Positions 43,493 through 52,547 of a DNA stretch of 64,000 nt are shown here, one piece after another. A program made the translations under genes and the position numbers. Within the stretch, counting starts at the first letter, position 1, and each line of letters begins with the position of its first letter. The stretch is from Faecalimonas umbilicata (GTDB lineage Bacteria > Bacillota > Clostridia > Lachnospirales > Lachnospiraceae). Below the pieces are notes generated by a model. That model had not been told where the DNA came from and ran no database searches. It saw only the letters and a list, made by a program, of their open reading frames with translations. Location: NCBI RefSeq assembly GCF_004346095.1, contig NZ_SLZV01000012.1, positions 18,053 to 82,052 on the forward strand. Direction: 5' to 3'.

Positions 43493-46039
43493 TTACTGGA
43501 TTTCTAGCACCTGATAATCTTTCGCTTCGACAGCCTCTTTTAAAATATCAGACGACACATCTCCACTCAAAGTCACAACTGCAGTACCTGTTTCATGACT
43601 TACAACCGCTTCCTCTACTCCCTGGATCGCCTCCAGCGTCTTTTTCACTGTCGCCTCACAATGTCCGCACATCATTCCTTCGATTTTCATTGTTTTCTGC
43701 ATGGTCAATTCCTCCTCTTTTCTCTGTCTTTTATGTCTGTTTCTCTTTTTATCTTTTCTGGCATCTTCCAAATGGAACAAATTCAGCCGGAGCGCATTCA
43801 TCACGACGCAGAAGCTGGAAAGACTCATCGCCGCAGCTCCGAACATCGGATTTAGCTTCCATCCAAACAGCGGATACCATACACCTGCTGCGAGAGGAAT
43901 TCCGATCACATTATAGAAAAATGCCCAGAATAGATTCTCATGAATATTTCTCAATGTTGCTCTGCTAAGCCGGATTGCTGCCGGAACATCACTCAGTCTG
44001 CTCTTCATCAGCACCACATCTGCCGCATCAATTGCCACATCTGTTCCTGCGCCGATCGCCATTCCGATATCTGCTCTCGTAAGCGCCGGAGCATCATTGA
44101 TCCCATCTCCTACCATAGCAACTTTTCCATTCTTTTTCAATGCTCGAATGGTACTTTCTTTTCCTTCCGGCAAAACTCCTGCAATGACTTCATCCACACC
44201 GGCCTGTTTCCCGATCGCCTTGGCAGTCCGTTCATTGTCTCCAGTCAGCATGACAACATGGATTCCCATGTTCTGTAATTCCCGAATTGCCTGCGGGCTG
44301 TCTTCCTTGATTACATCTGCTACCGCGACCACTCCTGCTAACTTTCCTTCTTTTGTAAAGAATAACGGTGTTTTTCCTTCCTCTGCAAACGCTTCTGCCG
44401 TCTGTTTTATCTGTACCGGCACGTCTGCCTGCTCCCGGATAAAATTCAGATTCCCTCCGGCAAGCGGCACTCCTTCCCATATTCCAGTCAATCCATTCCC
44501 CGGCACTGCCTGAAATTCTTTGACCGAAACCGTTTCCACTGTACCCTCTTCCTGTGCTCTCTGCACGATTGCATGTGCCAGTGGATGTTCGCTTTTTTGT
44601 TCCAGTGCATAGGCAATCTGAAGAAGTTCTTTCTCTGTCACCCCATCTGCCGGAAGAAGATCTGTCACCTCTGGTTTTCCACTTGTGATTGTTCCAGTCT
44701 TATCCAGTGCGACAATTTCTGTTTTCCCGGTCTCTTCCAGAGAAACTGCCGTTTTAAACAAAATTCCATGCTTTGCACCCATTCCGTTTCCGACCATGAT
44801 CGCCACCGGAGTCGCAAGGCCAAGCGCACATGGGCAGCTGATGACAAGCACTGCGATTCCCCTTGCCAGTGCAAAGCCAACACTCTGTCCTGCCAAAAGC
44901 CATACAACGACAGTGATCGCCGCAACCGCCATGACGATCGGGACAAACACGCCCGACACTTTATCCGCTACTTTGGCAATCGGAGCCTTTGTCGCTGCCG
45001 CATCACTGACCATCTGAATGATCTGGGAAAGCGTCGTATCTTCTCCGACTCTTGTGGCCTCACATTTCAGGAAACCAGACTGATTCATCGTCGCAGCAGA
45101 CACCAAATCTCCTTCTTTTTTATCTGCCGGGATGCTTTCTCCTGTGAGCGCCGCCTCATTCACCGCACTGTTCCCTTCAAGCACGATCCCATCTACCGGT
45201 ATATTTTCACCAGGTCTTACAAGAAATACATCTCCCTTTTTTACTTGTTCAATGGAAACCGTTTCTTCTGTTCCGTTGCGCAGCACAACTGCATGTTTCG
45301 GTGCAAGGCGCATCAGCCCTTTGAGTGCGTCTGTAGTCTTCCCTTTGGATCTGGCCTCAAGCATCTTTCCGACTGTGATGAGCGCCAGGATCATTGCTGC
45401 TGACTCAAAGTAAAATTCATGCATGTACCCCATCACCTGCTCCATATCTCCACGGAGCTGCGCCTCTGTCATCGCAAAGAGTGCATAGGTACTATACACA
45501 AATGAAGCACCGGAGCCGAGTGCCACAAGTGTATCCATATTCGGAGCCAGATGCCACAATCCTTTGAATCCACTGACAAAAAACTTCTGATTGACAATCA
45601 TGACCGCAATCGTAAGCAACATCTGGAGCAGTCCCATCGCCACATGATTCTCTGCCAGTATTTTCGGAACCGGCCATCCCCACATCATATGCCCCATCGA
45701 AAAGTACATCAGCACTACAAGAAATCCTAAGGATGCAATCAACCTTCTCTTTAAAGCAGGAGTTTCCCTGTCTTTTAGCAGTTCTTCCTCCTTGTTTTTC
45801 GCTATCCCATTTGCTCCCTCTTTGCCATCTTGCTGTTTCCCATTCTTTGTTGCTGCGCCATATCCTGCTACCTCCACCGCCGCAATCACAGCAGCCGGAT
45901 CTGCACTTCCTTCCACTCCCATGGAGTTTGTCAAAAGACTCACCGAACACGCTGTTACTCCGGGTACTTTCGCCACTGCCTTCTCTACCCGCGCACTGCA
46001 CGCTGCACAGCTCATTCCTGTGACCGTGTATTGTTCCAT
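43493..46039 (-). CDS. copA: Copper-exporting P-type ATPase with N- and C-terminal HMA domains
   Basis: An 848-residue pump. One HMA metal-binding domain (TGMSCAACSARV, residue 7-18) precedes eight membrane segments with the CPC motif (VISCPCALGLATP), the phosphorylation site DKTGT, the SEHPLAHAI His-Pro and GDGINDAPALT. After the last membrane helix a charged linker (KDKKRNRHKRQRKEE) leads to a second HMA domain (IEGMMCGHCEATVKK), which looks like a fused CopZ chaperone. It exports Cu(I). It follows csoR by 11 bp in a copper-inducible operon. Confidence 0.95.
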   Translation of the reverse strand: MEQYTVTGMSCAACSARVEKAVAKVPGVTACSVSLLTNSMGVEGSADPAAVIAAVEVAGYGAATKNGKQQDGKEGANGIAKNKEEELLKDRETPALKRRLIASLGFLVVLMYFSMGHMMWGWPVPKILAENHVAMGLLQMLLTIAVMIVNQKFFVSGFKGLWHLAPNMDTLVALGSGASFVYSTYALFAMTEAQLRGDMEQVMGYMHEFYFESAAMILALITVGKMLEARSKGKTTDALKGLMRLAPKHAVVLRNGTEETVSIEQVKKGDVFLVRPGENIPVDGIVLEGNSAVNEAALTGESIPADKKEGDLVSAATMNQSGFLKCEATRVGEDTTLSQIIQMVSDAAATKAPIAKVADKVSGVFVPIVMAVAAITVVVWLLAGQSVGFALARGIAVLVISCPCALGLATPVAIMVGNGMGAKHGILFKTAVSLEETGKTEIVALDKTGTITSGKPEVTDLLPADGVTEKELLQIAYALEQKSEHPLAHAIVQRAQEEGTVETVSVKEFQAVPGNGLTGIWEGVPLAGGNLNFIREQADVPVQIKQTAEAFAEEGKTPLFFTKEGKLAGVVAVADVIKEDSPQAIRELQNMGIHVVMLTGDNERTAKAIGKQAGVDEVIAGVLPEGKESTIRALKKNGKVAMVGDGINDAPALTRADIGMAIGAGTDVAIDAADVVLMKSRLSDVPAAIRLSRATLRNIHENLFWAFFYNVIGIPLAAGVWYPLFGWKLNPMFGAAAMSLSSFCVVMNALRLNLFHLEDARKDKKRNRHKRQRKEEELTMQKTMKIEGMMCGHCEATVKKTLEAIQGVEEAVVSHETGTAVVTLSGDVSSDILKEAVEAKDYQVLEIQ

Positions 46040-46050
46040 TCTCTGCCCTC

Positions 46051-46353
46051 CTACTTCATAAGCTTCTGCAGTACCCCTACAAGCTCATCAATCGTCTCTT
46101 CTTTGCCTTCTCTGATATCTTCCGCCACACAACTGCGGATATGATTTGCAAGAAGCACTTTGTTAAAACTATTCAGCGCTGCGTTGACCGCCGATACTTG
46201 AATCAAAATATCTGTACAGTAGACATCTTCCTCTACCATTCGCTTGATTCCCCGTACCTGTCCTTCAATTCTGCTTAACCGATTGATCAGGTCACGATAT
46301 TCCTTCTCTGCACGTTCTTTCTTTTTATGACAACATTCTTTGTTTTCTTCCAT
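46051..46353 (-). CDS. csoR: Copper-sensing transcriptional repressor CsoR
   Basis: A 100-residue all-helical repressor. The Cu(I) ligands appear as Cys in EEDVYCTDIL and the His and Cys of ANHIRSCV, the CsoR signature (C-H-C). A Cys-His cluster at the N-terminus (KECCHKKK) is an extra. The ATG at 46353 follows GGAAAGGAG; an upstream in-frame ATG at 46395 is not needed. It controls its own gene and copA through the inverted repeat at 46459-46477. Confidence 0.93.
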   Translation of the reverse strand: MEENKECCHKKKERAEKEYRDLINRLSRIEGQVRGIKRMVEEDVYCTDILIQVSAVNAALNSFNKVLLANHIRSCVAEDIREGKEETIDELVGVLQKLMK

Positions 46354-46454
46354 TATGATATCTCCTTTCCCACTGAAGTCCACACTTTTCACCATTATCT
46401 TTTTCCTTTCTCATAGGCATTGATAAAAGTACTTAGCTGTACCTTTACACTAGC

Positions 46455-46483
46455 AGTGTATACCCTTGCAGGGTATATTTCAA
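46455..46483 (-). promoter_or_regulatory. csoR-copA promoter with CsoR operator in the spacer
   Basis: Minus strand: -35 TTGAAA (46483-46478), a 17-bp spacer and -10 TACACT (46460-46455). The perfect inverted repeat TATACCC-N5-GGGTATA (46459-46477) fills the spacer, so bound CsoR would block polymerase. Copper would release it. Confidence 0.8.
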
Positions 46484-46515
46484 GTATTTTTTCTTTCTGT
46501 TCCAAAAACAAATGT

Positions 46516-46551
46516 AAAACTAAGGACACCAAACGGTGTCCTTACAGTTTT
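46516..46551 (-). terminator. Intrinsic terminator of the purine permease gene
   Basis: Stem AAGGACACC/GGTGTCCTT with loop of 4 and flanking A/T runs, 55-90 bp after the permease stop. In the minus direction it is followed by AGTTTTAC. Confidence 0.8.
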
Positions 46552-46605
46552 ATCTGTTCAGTTATTTAAGAAATCAGAATCCGTCCTTTTTTGAAAGACT
46601 ATCAT

Positions 46606-47925
46606 TTATTTGCCCGCTTCCTTATCTTTCGGCAAGATCACATTTAATAAAATAGCAGCGATGGTCGTCACAACAACCGGAGATTTTCCAAATACTGTTG
46701 TGACCCATGCCGGAAGCTGTGCCAGCGCATCCGAGCACTGTGTGATTCCCATACCGAGTGCAACCGAAAGTCCTACGATCGAAGTATTGCGATAGGTCAG
46801 CGGCTGCTGTACCACTAACTTGATTCCGGTCATGGCGATGGACGCAAATACCGAAATGGTCGCTCCTCCAAGTACACACTGCGGAATCGTTGTAAGAAGC
46901 GCCGAGAACTTTGGAACAAATCCTGCCAGCAGGATAATCCCTGCTGCAAGTCCTAACACTACGCGGTTTACTACCTTCGTTGTTGCCACGATTCCAACAT
47001 TCTGGCTGAACGTCGCAGTTGGCAACCCTCCAAAGAAAGAACCTAAAATATTCGTAATCCCATATCCAATGATTCCCCCTGAAAGCTCCTTGTCTGTAGG
47101 TTCTCTGTCCAATCCTCCTCCACTTGTGGCAGAAAGATCTCCGATGGCCTGCACTGAGTTGATAATGAAAAGAATCACCAGAGTCATAACTGCCGACGCT
47201 TCAAATTTCATTCCAAAATACATCGGTCTTGGAATCTGAAAAATCCCCGCACCCTGCACTGCTGAAAAATCAATCATACCAAAAAATCCGGATATGATAT
47301 ATCCGACAAGCATTCCGATCAGAATGGATGCCAGCTTCAAGATTCCTTTTGCAAAATGATTAAGTGCTACAACCACAGCCAGTGTAAGAAATGCCACAAG
47401 CCAGTTCTGCCATGCCCCATAGTTTGGGGAAGACTGTCCGCCCGCCATGTATTTCACTGCAGTCGGATAGAGCGACAGACCGATTGTAAAGACAACCGTT
47501 CCGGTGATCAAAGGCGGGAACAACTTCCTTAATTTTGTCACAAAGATTCCAACAAAGATCGCCACAACTCCTCCGATCAACTGTGCTCCAAGAATCGTAG
47601 CAATATCAAAATTACCAACGATCGCCTGCATACTTGGCAGATAAGCAAAACTCACCCCCATAATCACCGGAAGTCCTGAACCAATTCTGCCTCCAAGCGG
47701 GAACAGCTGAATCAGTGTGGAAACCGCTGCGATGAACAATGCTGCCTGGACAAAGATTACTTTGTCACCCTCATTTAGCCCTGCCATCTCTGCAATCACG
47801 ATGGCCGGTGTCACACACCCTACGATCATCGCTACTACGTGCTGAAGCGCAAGCGGAAACGCCTGTGTCAATTTCGGAACACCGTTCAGCTCAAATACAG
47901 ATGCGTACTTCTTTTCTGTTTTCAT
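46606..47925 (-). CDS. Xanthine/uracil permease (NCS2 family)
   Basis: A 439-residue transporter with about 12-14 membrane segments. The NCS2 signature region (GVSFAYLPSMQAIVGNFD, and the QNVGIVATTKVVNRVV stretch near residue 305 with the conserved TFSQN) matches xanthine/urate-type members rather than UraA. It imports nucleobases with a cation. A SigA promoter and a structured 165-nt leader lie upstream, pointing to control by purine or PRPP status. Confidence 0.93.
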   Translation of the reverse strand: MKTEKKYASVFELNGVPKLTQAFPLALQHVVAMIVGCVTPAIVIAEMAGLNEGDKVIFVQAALFIAAVSTLIQLFPLGGRIGSGLPVIMGVSFAYLPSMQAIVGNFDIATILGAQLIGGVVAIFVGIFVTKLRKLFPPLITGTVVFTIGLSLYPTAVKYMAGGQSSPNYGAWQNWLVAFLTLAVVVALNHFAKGILKLASILIGMLVGYIISGFFGMIDFSAVQGAGIFQIPRPMYFGMKFEASAVMTLVILFIINSVQAIGDLSATSGGGLDREPTDKELSGGIIGYGITNILGSFFGGLPTATFSQNVGIVATTKVVNRVVLGLAAGIILLAGFVPKFSALLTTIPQCVLGGATISVFASIAMTGIKLVVQQPLTYRNTSIVGLSVALGMGITQCSDALAQLPAWVTTVFGKSPVVVTTIAAILLNVILPKDKEAGK

Positions 47926-48080
47926 TTGTAGTTTTCTCCTTCCATTCGCTTACAAACGTGCTTTTCAACCCTTCTTACGACAGGTTTTGACAGGCAAAAT
48001 AGCTCTGATTTTTTTCACCCATACAGCAACTTAGAGCGTACCCGGATATTCGGGCGCGCTCCGTAAGCATGAATGCTGTT
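47926..48080 (-). ncRNA. Structured leader RNA of the purine permease, possible riboswitch
   Basis: Between the promoter (about +1 at 48090) and the start codon at 47925 the minus-strand RNA can form an outer stem ACAGCA/TGCTGT (48079-48074 with 48028-48023), a middle stem GAGCG/CGCTC and an inner CCCG/CGGG hairpin. CTTACG (48067-48062) in the internal loop is complementary to CGTAAG (47979-47974) and, in register GCTTAC, to GTAAGC (47953-47948) right before the GGAAGGAG site. It does not match the purine riboswitch core. Class unknown. Confidence 0.45.
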
Positions 48081-48096
48081 TCTTTTTTCTATTTCC

Positions 48097-48125
48097 ATTA
48101 TAAAAATACGCCATGCAGTTGTCAA
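48097..48125 (-). promoter_or_regulatory. SigA promoter of the purine permease
   Basis: Minus strand: perfect -35 TTGACA (48125-48120), 17-bp spacer, perfect -10 TATAAT (48102-48097). Such a strong promoter suggests that control acts after initiation, in the leader. Confidence 0.85.
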
Positions 48126-48161
48126 TGTTCCTTTTTCATATTTTACATATTTTCAGATCCA

Positions 48162-49850
48162 TTATCCTTTGGATCTTTCATCTGTATTTTTCTGTTTTGC
48201 ATTCTGAAGTGCGCTAAGTAGTTCCTCATATACTTTGGCAAACAACTCCGGACTATCTTTGTATGTATAATTATTTGTAAAAACGCTTCCCAGCAGTCTG
48301 TCATGAGCTGTTTCATCCACTTTCCTTAACATCTGCCACAATGCAGCATCTTCTGCACCACGCCGCTGTGCCTCCAGACGCATTCCCATCCTTGGTCCTT
48401 CCTCCCCAGGATAGATGAGGAAAGAATCTCCACACGGAAAATTCGTGCCGATTCCCGTATGGTTCGGGCAACTTGTTCCCTCATAGGGATTCATCTCCCC
48501 TGGAAATTGATTCAGTCCCCAGTGAAGGAATCCGGAAATCCGATTTTTTGCGCATCCCCAGAACAGCATTCTGCCTTTAAGCAATGCAAAATCAAGAAAT
48601 CTGTTCAGCCAATGTCCTTCCGGTCCACAGCAGACATACGTCCATACAGTTTCTCCAAGACGGATCAATGTGTCAAACTCTTCCTTTTTCTTCTCATATC
48701 CGGCAGTACCCGGAACCCAGATATCAATTCCACCTCTGAATTCTGCCGAATCCACTGCTTCAATAATCCGGATCCCCGGAATATATTTTCTTAAAATTCC
48801 GGCTGCAAGATAATACTGTCTCTTGCGTGCTTCCAATACTTCCTGCGTCTGATAATGAATGTCTGGTTCATCGTGGATATGGAACAATACTCGTTTCTCC
48901 CATCCATGTTTTGTCAGATAGTTTGCAAGACTTTTTACAAAGGTCACCGTCAGTTCATACCCTTCCAGTGTCTCAAATGGAACCTCTTTCGCCATCGCAC
49001 ATGTAAAATGTTCTGTATACATATCCGGCATGCCATCCGACTTTTTCCCTCGATCAAGCAGCACTCCAAGTTCCATATACTGCATTCCCGCTTCAAAAAA
49101 TGCTTCAATCTCTGATGTCAGATATTCAAAATCAAACTGATACGGCTTTCTTGCAGTCACACACTTCTCATCCAACTGAATAAAAAACACATTCTGGTGC
49201 ATCCGCCGCATCGTCTGAATATATTTTCGAAGCATTTGCAAATACTCTTCCGAACCTTTTTCCACCCCATGGAAACGGCAGATTGCCTCCTCGGAAAACC
49301 AGTTCGTGACCCAAAATGTATTTTCCGGTATCCTCACATCATAGATCTGCACAGTGACTCGAAGCTGATAGATTCCTTCTGCCATCTTTGCCGTCACCAC
49401 GACGGAATATTCTCCTGCTTCCAGCTCTTTCTCCGGACAGATGCAAAAGTAAACTGCCGCTCTTCTGTCATTTTCACTTTTCCTCGCCGGAATCTTCCCG
49501 GTCTGCTGTTCTTTCAGGCAATCATAGACGAAAAACGGCGCCTTTCTTGTCGCGTATGCCGGTGTTTCTTTCTGCTCCTCCACAAGTACCATCGCTCCGC
49601 CTTGATTTTCTCCATCTCCGGTATTGTATTCCACCGGCACTGCAATCATTTCATACCACTCTGCATAAAATCCATCACCTTCGAAATCCATCTGGATCTC
49701 ATCGCCTGTCGTATCCAGCAAAAGCTGAATTCCCTGCTTTCCATTTTTGGGCATTACCACCCGAATGGACTCCGGCAGTGTCTCTGAGACACTGTCCGGA
49801 TATAAAAATTCTTCCTTTTCTGTCAGGACACCCTGATATTTCTTACCCAT
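48162..49850 (-). CDS. GH123-like glycoside hydrolase (DUF4091 domain)
   Basis: A 562-residue protein. An N-terminal beta-sandwich region (about 1-180) precedes a TIM-barrel of the DUF4091/GH123 catalytic type. The paired acids expected for substrate-assisted catalysis appear as FHIHDEPDI (Asp-Glu near residue 330). GH123 enzymes remove terminal beta-N-acetylgalactosamine. No signal peptide is visible, so it probably acts in the cytoplasm on imported oligosaccharides. The ATG at 49850 has GGAAAGGG upstream. Last gene of the permease/permease/GH16/GH123 operon. Family is fairly sure, exact substrate is not. Confidence 0.75.
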   Translation of the reverse strand: MGKKYQGVLTEKEEFLYPDSVSETLPESIRVVMPKNGKQGIQLLLDTTGDEIQMDFEGDGFYAEWYEMIAVPVEYNTGDGENQGGAMVLVEEQKETPAYATRKAPFFVYDCLKEQQTGKIPARKSENDRRAAVYFCICPEKELEAGEYSVVVTAKMAEGIYQLRVTVQIYDVRIPENTFWVTNWFSEEAICRFHGVEKGSEEYLQMLRKYIQTMRRMHQNVFFIQLDEKCVTARKPYQFDFEYLTSEIEAFFEAGMQYMELGVLLDRGKKSDGMPDMYTEHFTCAMAKEVPFETLEGYELTVTFVKSLANYLTKHGWEKRVLFHIHDEPDIHYQTQEVLEARKRQYYLAAGILRKYIPGIRIIEAVDSAEFRGGIDIWVPGTAGYEKKKEEFDTLIRLGETVWTYVCCGPEGHWLNRFLDFALLKGRMLFWGCAKNRISGFLHWGLNQFPGEMNPYEGTSCPNHTGIGTNFPCGDSFLIYPGEEGPRMGMRLEAQRRGAEDAALWQMLRKVDETAHDRLLGSVFTNNYTYKDSPELFAKVYEELLSALQNAKQKNTDERSKG

Positions 49851-49894
49851 GTTTTTCCCTTTCCTGCTCCTTATCTGTCTCAATTTTTTGCCTT

Positions 49895-51145
49895 TTACTG
49901 AACAGGCACAAACGTCCACTCATCGTTTGCATCCTCGTTTTTCTCATAACTCCACTGGACAATCGGTGCACCTTCTTCCAAAGAAGCGTTTTCTACACAC
50001 AATGCTTTTCCACTAAGCGCCGACATCAGTTTCCATGTCCCGCTCTCTGTTGGAACCAGATACCATCTCTGATTAGTTCCTCCGTGATAAGGATATGCCA
50101 CGACCGGATTCCCATTTGATGTCACTCCGGAATCCGCAGTCAGATCCACATAGGTTCCATCTGCCATATTCTGTATACTCCATGTCTGATCTGCATTCTG
50201 CGTCAATGTCCACTTGGTACTGTCACTTCCACTCTCTGCCGAAGATTGTCTCAACTGAATTCCTTTCTGATCGCCGGAAAGATCCAGCACTTTTTTGCTT
50301 TCCTGATTGACGATCTGATAGGTTCCACTTTCCGGAAGCCCTGCAAAATCACTGTCATAGTAAGTTCTTACATAATCTACGAGAAATTCTCCCGGAAGAT
50401 ACTGTTCCTCTGGTGCACCCAGATGTCCCTCCAAACTGAGCACCATGTGGCGGGAAAGTTCTACAAAAGAATCCTCTCTGCTTGTCTTCTCCCATGCAAG
50501 CTGTCCGTCAAAATAGAAACGCATCTTTCCCTCTCTCCGCTCAAGTGCATAGGTATGATAGTCTGCACTGATATCTTCCAGGCCAGTCTTCCACCCATTT
50601 GTACCTCTCTGCAGATGGAGAGACGGACTCTGATTCCACGTATGAATCGTACTTGTCATTTTTGTATAATCAAATGTTTCCATAATATCAATTTCCGGAT
50701 TCGGATTCAGCTCAAAGCTCAATGGGGAAGACTGCATCCAGATTGCACTGAGTACATTCGCCTTTTTGTCTAATGCTTTCGCACGTACTTCTACATAGCT
50801 TGCAGTTCCCGGAACATCGAATTTTGATTCCACCGCTCCTGCCGTATAAGCCTTTCCGTTATAGTCCTGCTTTTTCGCTGTGAGTACAAGATTTCCATCT
50901 CGCACAGATACATTTTCCGGACAAAACGCAAGATCTGTTGTGACATCATACCAGATTCCGTTCGTCCATTTGTTCTCATCCAGACAGTCTCCATCAAACT
51001 CATCGGAAGAAGCCGGAAGCAACGTCCAGTTTCCTCCTTCCGGCGGCGCTGCCTGTACTTCTGCTCCTCCAAATCCATATGCAATTCCACAAGCTCCCAC
51101 AGCGATCGCTGCAATTTTCTTGAATTCACTTCTTTTCTTATACAT
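49895..51145 (-). CDS. Secreted GH16 endo-glycosidase with CBM13/ricin-type domain
   Basis: A 416-residue exported enzyme. A signal peptide (about 1-32, ending near EVQAA) precedes the GH16 jelly roll (35-265) with the catalytic motif EIDIMETFD (Glu-x-Asp-x-x-Glu near residue 150). Residues 275-415 are a ricin-type beta-trefoil with QxW-type repeats (TWSIQNMADG, NQRWYLV, DEWTFVP). GH16 enzymes cut beta-glucans or beta-galactans inside the chain. Upstream are the two ABC permeases, downstream the intracellular GH123-like enzyme, so the order cut outside, import, trim inside is plausible. Linkage specificity cannot be read. Confidence 0.88.
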   Translation of the reverse strand: MYKKRSEFKKIAAIAVGACGIAYGFGGAEVQAAPPEGGNWTLLPASSDEFDGDCLDENKWTNGIWYDVTTDLAFCPENVSVRDGNLVLTAKKQDYNGKAYTAGAVESKFDVPGTASYVEVRAKALDKKANVLSAIWMQSSPLSFELNPNPEIDIMETFDYTKMTSTIHTWNQSPSLHLQRGTNGWKTGLEDISADYHTYALERREGKMRFYFDGQLAWEKTSREDSFVELSRHMVLSLEGHLGAPEEQYLPGEFLVDYVRTYYDSDFAGLPESGTYQIVNQESKKVLDLSGDQKGIQLRQSSAESGSDSTKWTLTQNADQTWSIQNMADGTYVDLTADSGVTSNGNPVVAYPYHGGTNQRWYLVPTESGTWKLMSALSGKALCVENASLEEGAPIVQWSYEKNEDANDEWTFVPVQ

Positions 51146-51182
51146 ATGACGTCCCCTTTCTCATACGAAAATACTAGAACTA

Positions 51183-52535
51183 TTATCCTTTCACACCAGA
51201 TGCGACAATACTTTGTTTTAACTGTTTTGAGAACAAAATCGAAAGCAGGATCACCGGCGTGATCGTCACGACCGCAAGTCCCATCAGCGCATTTTGTTTT
51301 GTCGCCACGTTGTTAGAAATATTATACAGTGCCACGTTTAATGTCCAAAGTTTCTGATCTTCTGTGACCAGCCATGCCCAGAAGAAATCATTCCAGTTTC
51401 CAATAAAGGTCTGCAGCGCAATGAGCGAAATGATTGGCTTAGACAGTGGCATACAGATTCTTGTATAGAGGTAAAAGCTTCCCGCGCCGTCAAGCTCTGC
51501 CGCTTCAAAATAACTTCCCGGAATCTGATCAAAAAATCCTTTGTACAGGTACACATAAAATCCATACGGGTACAAGAACGGAAGGAGCAACGCTGCATAG
51601 TTGTTGTAAGCTCCCATTTCTCTATACATGATCAACTGCGGAAGCATAATACTTGCAAATGGCACCATCATTCCACCGAGGAAGAATAACAGTACGAACT
51701 GTCCTGCTCTCTTGGAAAGTTTCCTGCTGATGACAAATGCACATACCGAACACAGGATCACCTGCGAAACCATTGCGAATCCGATGACGATGATACTGTT
51801 AAATACAAATGTCATAAATCCAAAGTTTTGTACTGCTTCACTTTCTGGATAAATATATGCCGGCATCTGTAAGTAGTATTTAAAGCTCTCCAGATTCAGA
51901 AAATTTTTCACTTTGTCACCAACGCTTACAAGCTCTCCGGTTGTCTGATATTTTTCGTCCATGATCTTTGCGACTTTCTCAGAGAACTTTGTCCCAAGTC
52001 CTTCCGGCGCTTTTTCAGACACTCCGTTCATATCAAATTCATAGCCAATGGAATCACATGCCCGGATGTAGCGATCCCCGTGGAGAAGTACTTTTGTCTT
52101 GATCGCAGTTCCTTTATAAATTCCATAATCCTTTTCCATCTGCAGTTTCATCTGGTGTGCTCTCGAGTAAAATACCGTCTCTCCGTCTTTCACTCCGTAT
52201 ACTTTAATTTCCATAATAGAATCTTCCTGCATCTTCTGGCTGACTCCAAACATGGTCACAATATTATCCTGCAGCATTTTGTCCTTTAATTCCTTCTCGT
52301 CTCCTTTGACCTCAGAATAATCTAACACAACCGATAAACTATTTGCTGCATCCGGAAGCAGTTTCGGCGGTATCTCGTATATTTTTTTGTTATCTTTCAT
52401 CGCGCTGGAAACTGCAAAAATCATCGGATACAACATCGCTGCCGCAAAGATCAGCGACACGACTACTGCAACAATTTTCAGCCCGCGCTCAGATTTTCCA
52501 AGCTTCATTTTTGTTCTATGCTTTGTTTTCTTCAT
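51183..52535 (-). CDS. Sugar ABC transporter permease (MalG type) with large extracytoplasmic insert
   Basis: A 450-residue permease. After a first membrane segment (about 20-41) comes a soluble insert of roughly 170-180 residues (about 50-230, rich in Lys/Glu/Asp), then five membrane segments and the EAA loop (YFEAAELDGAGSFYLYTRICMPLSKP). Ordinary members of this family are near 280 residues, so the insert accounts for the excess. It probably sits outside the membrane and may contact the binding protein or the glycan. It follows the MalF-type gene by 12 bp. Confidence 0.9.
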   Translation of the reverse strand: MKKTKHRTKMKLGKSERGLKIVAVVVSLIFAAAMLYPMIFAVSSAMKDNKKIYEIPPKLLPDAANSLSVVLDYSEVKGDEKELKDKMLQDNIVTMFGVSQKMQEDSIMEIKVYGVKDGETVFYSRAHQMKLQMEKDYGIYKGTAIKTKVLLHGDRYIRACDSIGYEFDMNGVSEKAPEGLGTKFSEKVAKIMDEKYQTTGELVSVGDKVKNFLNLESFKYYLQMPAYIYPESEAVQNFGFMTFVFNSIIVIGFAMVSQVILCSVCAFVISRKLSKRAGQFVLLFFLGGMMVPFASIMLPQLIMYREMGAYNNYAALLLPFLYPYGFYVYLYKGFFDQIPGSYFEAAELDGAGSFYLYTRICMPLSKPIISLIALQTFIGNWNDFFWAWLVTEDQKLWTLNVALYNISNNVATKQNALMGLAVVTITPVILLSILFSKQLKQSIVASGVKG

Positions 52536-52547
52536 CTTCTCTGCCTC

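Noticed and set aside
44573..45403. 276-codon plus-strand frame opposite copA
   Set aside because: Cys/His/Arg-rich antisense shadow of a well-supported P-type ATPase.
47926..48125. Purine riboswitch or PyrR site before the permease
   Set aside because: The conserved purine aptamer core and the PyrR loop consensus are not found; left as an unassigned leader.
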